From positions 197-9,261 of the forward strand of contig DOPM01000026.1 in the NCBI GenBank assembly GCA_003513495.1: a stretch of DNA of 9,065 bases, in the 5' to 3' direction. The stretch comes from Desulfosporosinus sp. Its GTDB lineage: Bacteria; Bacillota; Desulfitobacteriia; Desulfitobacteriales; Desulfitobacteriaceae. Made by a program: the position numbers and the translations under genes. A model generated the notes under the pieces. The model was given only the letters and a program-made list of their open reading frames with translations, was not told where the DNA came from and ran no database searches. This document shows, one piece after another, positions 6,647 through 9,065 of the stretch. The stretch's first letter is position 1. Each line of letters opens with the position of its first letter.

Positions 6647-7628
6647 GTGCGTCCAAGCATAGGTCGCATTGTATAGTGGGTGCGATTCCCACCCGGTAAG
6701 GACTAGCCACCCACCGGTAGTCAGCCTTGGAGTCAGCTAGGTAACTAGATGACTTAAGCGTAGGCAGGCAAGATAACGGGCCGAAAGCACATGATGAAGA
6801 TATTGAGCCTCGAAATCCCTAAATGGGCTGGCCGATGCTGTGAACCGAAGCAGAAGGCAACATTATGGTAATTGCTTTGGCGGGATTACCATGGCACCCC
6901 GGGGTCATAGGTCTTGGCACGTTATACAACGATACAATGACGGTAACTTGGGAGATCCTACCGCTCTCCGAAGGGAGTATGCCTAACAAGTAATAACAGC
7001 AAGAAAGGCAAATGTTTGTAGGAGGTCGGATTACTCCATAGTACTGATGACACAGGGTAACGCCTGAAGGAGGGAAGGGGGTAACACGAAATCGACCTTT
7101 TCAAGGACACATTGTCCACACACAGAGGTGAGAAAACAATGTTAACAAAATTGGCGAGGATAGCAGAGATAGCAAAAGCGAAACCAAAGGAGAAGCTGAC
7201 ATCGCTAGCCCACTTAATCAATACAGAACTGTTGGAGATCTGCCACAACGAAGCAGATAGGAAAAAGGCAGCGGGAGTAGATCGAGTGACAAAGGAAGAG
7301 TATGGAAAGAATATCGAGGAAAATCTGGAGAACTTAGTAGCGCGTATGAAGCAACACTCGTATCGACCCCAGCCAGTAAGGCGGGTTTACATCCCAAAGC
7401 CGGGGACAACAAAGCAGAGGCCCTTGGGTATTCCGTCGTACGAGGATAAGCTGGTACAAGCGGGACTGAGTAAAGTACTCAATGCCATATATGAGGCGGA
7501 ATTCTTACATTGTTCGTACGGATTTCGACCAGGTCGCGGACAACATGACGCACTAAAGAGCCTGAACAAACTACTAGATAGCGGGAACGTCAACTATATC
7601 GTGGATGCAGATATCGCTGGTTTCTTCG
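6647..7628 (+). mobile_element. Group II intron 1, 5' portion, interrupted by intron 2
   Basis: The element begins GTGCGTCC, fitting the GUGYG 5' end of group II introns. About 490 bases of structured non-coding RNA (domains I to about IV) precede a reverse transcriptase gene at 7139. Segments such as TTAAGCGTAGGCAG, ATTGAGCCTCG and GAAGGCAAC recur at matching positions in the second intron, showing the same architecture. EBS1 GAACCG (6842-6847) is fully complementary to CGGTTC (6641-6646) directly upstream of the intron. EBS2 TCCCT (6816-6820) pairs with GGGGA (6636-6640) with one G-U pair. This fixes the 5' boundary. The intron is cut in its reverse transcriptase gene by intron 2; domains V and VI and the 3' exon are not in the window. 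Confidence 0.9.
7139..7628 (+). pseudogene. ltrA: Group II intron 1 reverse transcriptase/maturase, N-terminal part
   Basis: The intron-encoded protein would reverse-transcribe and help splice intron 1. ATG 7139 is chosen because GAGGTGAG (7125-7132) precedes it by 6 bases; an upstream in-frame TTG at 7112 lacks such a site. The 163 codons present cover the first reverse transcriptase blocks: GVDRVTKEEYG, VRRVYIPKPG with RPLGIPSYEDKL, the SYGFRPGRGQHDAL block, and NYIVDADIAGFF, which contains the first catalytic Asp region. After TTC TTC G the frame runs into intron 2 and stops at 7640. The YADD box, thumb and maturase regions are missing from the window. Up to the insertion the frame is clean, so this gene was probably intact when intron 2 arrived. 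Splicing of intron 2 could in principle restore it if the rest exists elsewhere. Confidence 0.9.
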
Positions 7629-8253
7629 GTGCGCCGGGCTAAGCCGGCTGTTTCTAGTAGGTGAAATTCCTACTCGGGAAAAGGGAAAAGCCACCCTACC
7701 CGAAATCGAGCCTTGGACTTGTGAAGGTAACGACACGGGTTAAGCGTAGGCAGAGCGACGTTCAGGCCGTAACGCAAGTGAAGTGATTGAGCCTCGTGAG
7801 TACAACCGAGGGCCGACGGAGTCGAAAGTTCGGAAGGCAACAGTAGATTTCCGCTAATGGCGAGGAAATTGGAGACCTCGGCGGGGTCTAAGAGCACAGC
7901 ATGACGGAAACAGAAACAGCGCGGAACCCGGGAGACCCATCGTGGTCTTCGGACTAGGAGTACGCCAACTGAAAGGACCATCCACAGGAAGGCGGATGCT
8001 GCGGTGGGAGTCGGACTCGCTGATAGTACTCGGAGTGTGGGAAAGCCACATACAGGGGGAAGCGGCGAGGCAGAATGAGTTCCTGACAAAGACACATATC
8101 CTACACACATAGAGGTAGATAAGTATGTCAACACAATTGGACAGGATAGCAATTAAGGCTCGTTTTGATGTGAAGGCCCGCTTCACCTCATTAGCGTACA
8201 TCATTACGCCGGAATTTCTTGCGGAGACATGGCGTATGATGAACCGAAAAGGG
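7629..8253 (+). mobile_element. Group II intron 2, 5' portion, nested inside intron 1
   Basis: A second GTGCG 5' end (7629-7633) begins inside the reverse transcriptase gene of intron 1, between the G and the expected AC of the Asp codon in the GFFD motif. It shares TTAAGCGTAGGCAG, ATTGAGCCTCG, GGCCGA and GGAAGGCAAC with intron 1 in the same order but differs elsewhere, so it is a related, different intron and not a duplication. The position equivalent to EBS1 reads CGAAAG (7823-7828). It pairs with the exon TCTTCG (7623-7628) with one mismatch and one wobble. AACC (7804-7807) can pair with GGTT (7618-7621) as EBS2. About 496 bases precede its reverse transcriptase gene at 8125. Recognisable intron sequence ends at about 8253. 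Confidence 0.85.
8125..8253 (+). pseudogene. ltrA: Group II intron 2 reverse transcriptase, first 43 codons
   Basis: The N-terminus MSTQLDRIAIKARFDVKARF, followed by TSLAYIITPEFL and MNRKG, is typical of intron-encoded reverse transcriptases just before the GVDG block. AGAGGTAG (8111-8118) precedes ATG 8125 by 6 bases. The similarity ends sharply after the Gly codon at 8251-8253, where a minus-strand recombinase relic begins. The frame then runs on without meaning to a TAG at 8365-8367. No catalytic residues remain, so this copy cannot encode a working enzyme and intron 2 could only move or splice with help from another copy. Confidence 0.8.
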
Positions 8254-8516
8254 GTAATAGGTAACTCAAAGCTATCCGGTAATGTTTCATTACATACGTT
8301 GGAAGGTCCTTTCCATACAAAAGTGCTGGTTTGGTATACTTCCCGCAGCATCAAGACTTCGCTGTAGATGGTTGTTTCTTTGCTGGCATAGAAATCAACA
8401 ATTGGTTTGAAGGCGCGTGATTTACTCACTTTCAGTGAGCTTTCTGCTAATCCCGCCTCTTCCTTCAGAATCTGCTGTGCTTTATTAATTAGATCTGTAA
8501 TTGGATATTCAATCAT
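8253..8516 (-). pseudogene. Tyrosine recombinase (site-specific integrase) N-terminal relic
   Basis: The minus-strand ATG at 8516 has GGAGG (8525-8529) 8 bases upstream, a strong start. The first 55 residues (ITDLINKAQQILKEEAGL, SKSRAFKPIVDFYASKE, YSEVLM) look like the N-terminal helical domain of integrases found in Clostridia. LREVYQTSTFVWKG and LPDSFELPIT follow at once and resemble the region that in such proteins lies some tens of residues later, so an in-frame internal deletion near residue 56 is likely. Similarity ends at about 8253, at the junction with intron 2. The catalytic Arg, His and Tyr domain is absent. Family recognition rests on memory of related proteins and is moderately sure; the frame runs on into the intron without meaning. 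Confidence 0.55.
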
Positions 8517-8529
8517 AATGCATGCCTCC

Positions 8530-8556
8530 ATTGAATTCTTAGTTTGTGAATTCAAT
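8530..8556. repeat. Perfect inverted repeat upstream of the recombinase relic
   Basis: ATTGAATTC (8530-8538) and GAATTCAAT (8548-8556) are perfect 9-bp inverted arms around a 9-nt spacer. They directly abut the GGAGG ribosome binding site of the minus-strand recombinase. They may form an operator, a leader hairpin, or a recombinase binding site. Confidence 0.55.
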
Positions 8557-8581
8557 TTACAGCATACGGATAGGAAATACA

Positions 8582-8662
8582 TTATCCCGACAAATTCATA
8601 CTGAAGCGAAGATAATACGGCATCTTTGACCGAAAGTCGGGATAACTAAAAAATCGGGATAA
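8582..8662. repeat. Three copies of a TCGGGATAA motif in inverted and direct orientation
   Basis: TTATCCCGAC (8582-8591) is the exact reverse complement of GTCGGGATAA (8636-8645), and TCGGGATAA recurs at 8654-8662, 17 bases after the previous copy. Their place upstream of a site-specific recombinase relic suggests element-end or arm-type recombinase binding sites. That function is inferred. Confidence 0.55.
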
Positions 8663-8766
8663 GTTCTGTGAGGGGGTGCCGATCGTGAGGTCGCACTCTA
8701 CTCGACTCTTGTGTCAATTAGAATGCATGGTAAAATCCGAGAAAAGGGGAGAAGGGGCGTGAAGGA

Positions 8767-9065
8767 ATGTCCAGGAAGCCAAGAAAGAAGAGTGAAACAG
8801 GAATCTACCATGTTATAGTACGAGGAATCGGCCAGCAGGATATTTTTCACGAAGAAGATGATTTTCAGAGATACCATGGATACCACAAAAAAGATATCGC
8901 TAGAAAGCGGGGTAAGCCTGCTAGGGTATTGCTTGATAACCAATCACGTTCATTTATTGCTAAGAGAAGACTATGGCGATATATCAGTCTTTATGAAACG
9001 CTTGGTATAAGTTACGCATACTGGTACAACTGGAAATACGAAATATCAAGCTTGCCAAAGAGATA
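8767..9065 (+). pseudogene. RAYT (REP-associated, IS200-like) transposase relic, running off the window
   Basis: The N-terminus MSRKPRKKSETGIYHVIVRG, then QDIFHEEDDFQRY, is typical of RAYT/Y1 transposases, which cut single-stranded DNA at REP palindromes with an HUH motif and a Tyr. The frame is open to the window end, but the middle of that frame is nonsense. One extra base at about 8875 moves the true sequence to the next frame: DTTKKISLESGVSLLGYCL, then ITNHVHLLLRE with HVH at 8945-8953, then SVFMKR. One missing base at about 9001 brings it back: LGISYAYWYNWKYE, the conserved YxYWYNxKYE block. So two compensating indels scramble the catalytic core while leaving an open frame. The catalytic Tyr would lie beyond or near the window end. 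The 100 bases upstream show no gene. Confidence 0.75.

Noticed and set aside
6637..6655. Inverted repeat ggacg/cgtcc across the intron 1 5' boundary
   Set aside because: It joins the exon target and the intron end by chance; EBS/IBS pairing explains the boundary better.
7670..8582. Long minus-strand open frames across the intron 2 RNA
   Set aside because: They lie opposite conserved group II intron RNA segments, and show low-complexity Ser/Leu/Pro-rich translations without motifs. Only the 8253-8516 part of one frame looks like protein.
8876..9065. In-frame tail after the RAYT N-terminus as part of a novel fused protein
   Set aside because: The next frame gives GYCLITNHVHLLLRE, the expected HUH region, so most of the tail is an out-of-frame reading of the same transposase gene.
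1..9065. CRISPR array, tRNA or rRNA genes
   Set aside because: I saw no regularly spaced repeats and no tRNA or rRNA landmarks on either strand by eye.

Overview
The window looks like a mobile-element-rich piece of a chromosome from an anaerobic, Peptococcaceae-like Firmicute (Desulfosporosinus/Desulfitobacterium type). This is an inference from strong GAGGTGA-type ribosome binding sites, moderate G+C, an ECF sigma/anti-sigma pair, a multi-PAS GGDEF-EAL protein behind a GEMM riboswitch, and several group II introns. I cannot name a species.

Left part (1-2354). The window opens in the last 32 codons of a biotin/lipoyl-type domain protein and passes a strong intrinsic terminator. An ECF sigma factor gene follows. 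It runs without a stop into a LolA/RseB-like putative anti-sigma protein that is broken by a single +1 frameshift. A 211-codon orphan C-terminal fragment of a large SMC/SbcC-like ATPase overlaps its stop codon as ATGA.

Middle part (2355-6625). An AT-rich intergenic region carries a probable promoter and a clear cyclic-di-GMP-I (GEMM-I) riboswitch. The P1 3' strand of the riboswitch overlaps the 5' strand of an intrinsic terminator, so ligand binding should allow read-through (ON switch). A degraded antisense IS66 tnpB copy sits in the leader. Then comes an intact 1102-residue soluble protein, PAS-PAS-PAS-PAS-GAF-GGDEF-EAL, with both catalytic motifs and an inhibitory RxxD site. The dinucleotide sensed by the leader is thus the one this protein should make and degrade: a feedback circuit.

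Right part (6626-9065). This is a nest of mobile elements. A G-rich REP-like stub is followed by a group II intron whose EBS1 and EBS2 match the sequence just upstream of it. A second group II intron has inserted into the reverse transcriptase gene of the first, between the first and second base of a conserved Asp codon. The second intron is cut off after about 43 codons of its own reverse transcriptase gene and abuts a decayed tyrosine recombinase relic on the minus strand. Upstream of that relic lie inverted and direct repeats. The window ends in a RAYT (IS200-like, REP-associated) transposase relic whose HUH motif is hidden in a shifted frame between two compensating indels. No 3' half of either intron is visible.

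The best functional story is the c-di-GMP feedback module. The best structural story is the layered insertion history on the right. I did not see a convincing new defence or biosynthetic system; the closest hint is the orphan SMC-like ATPase end.
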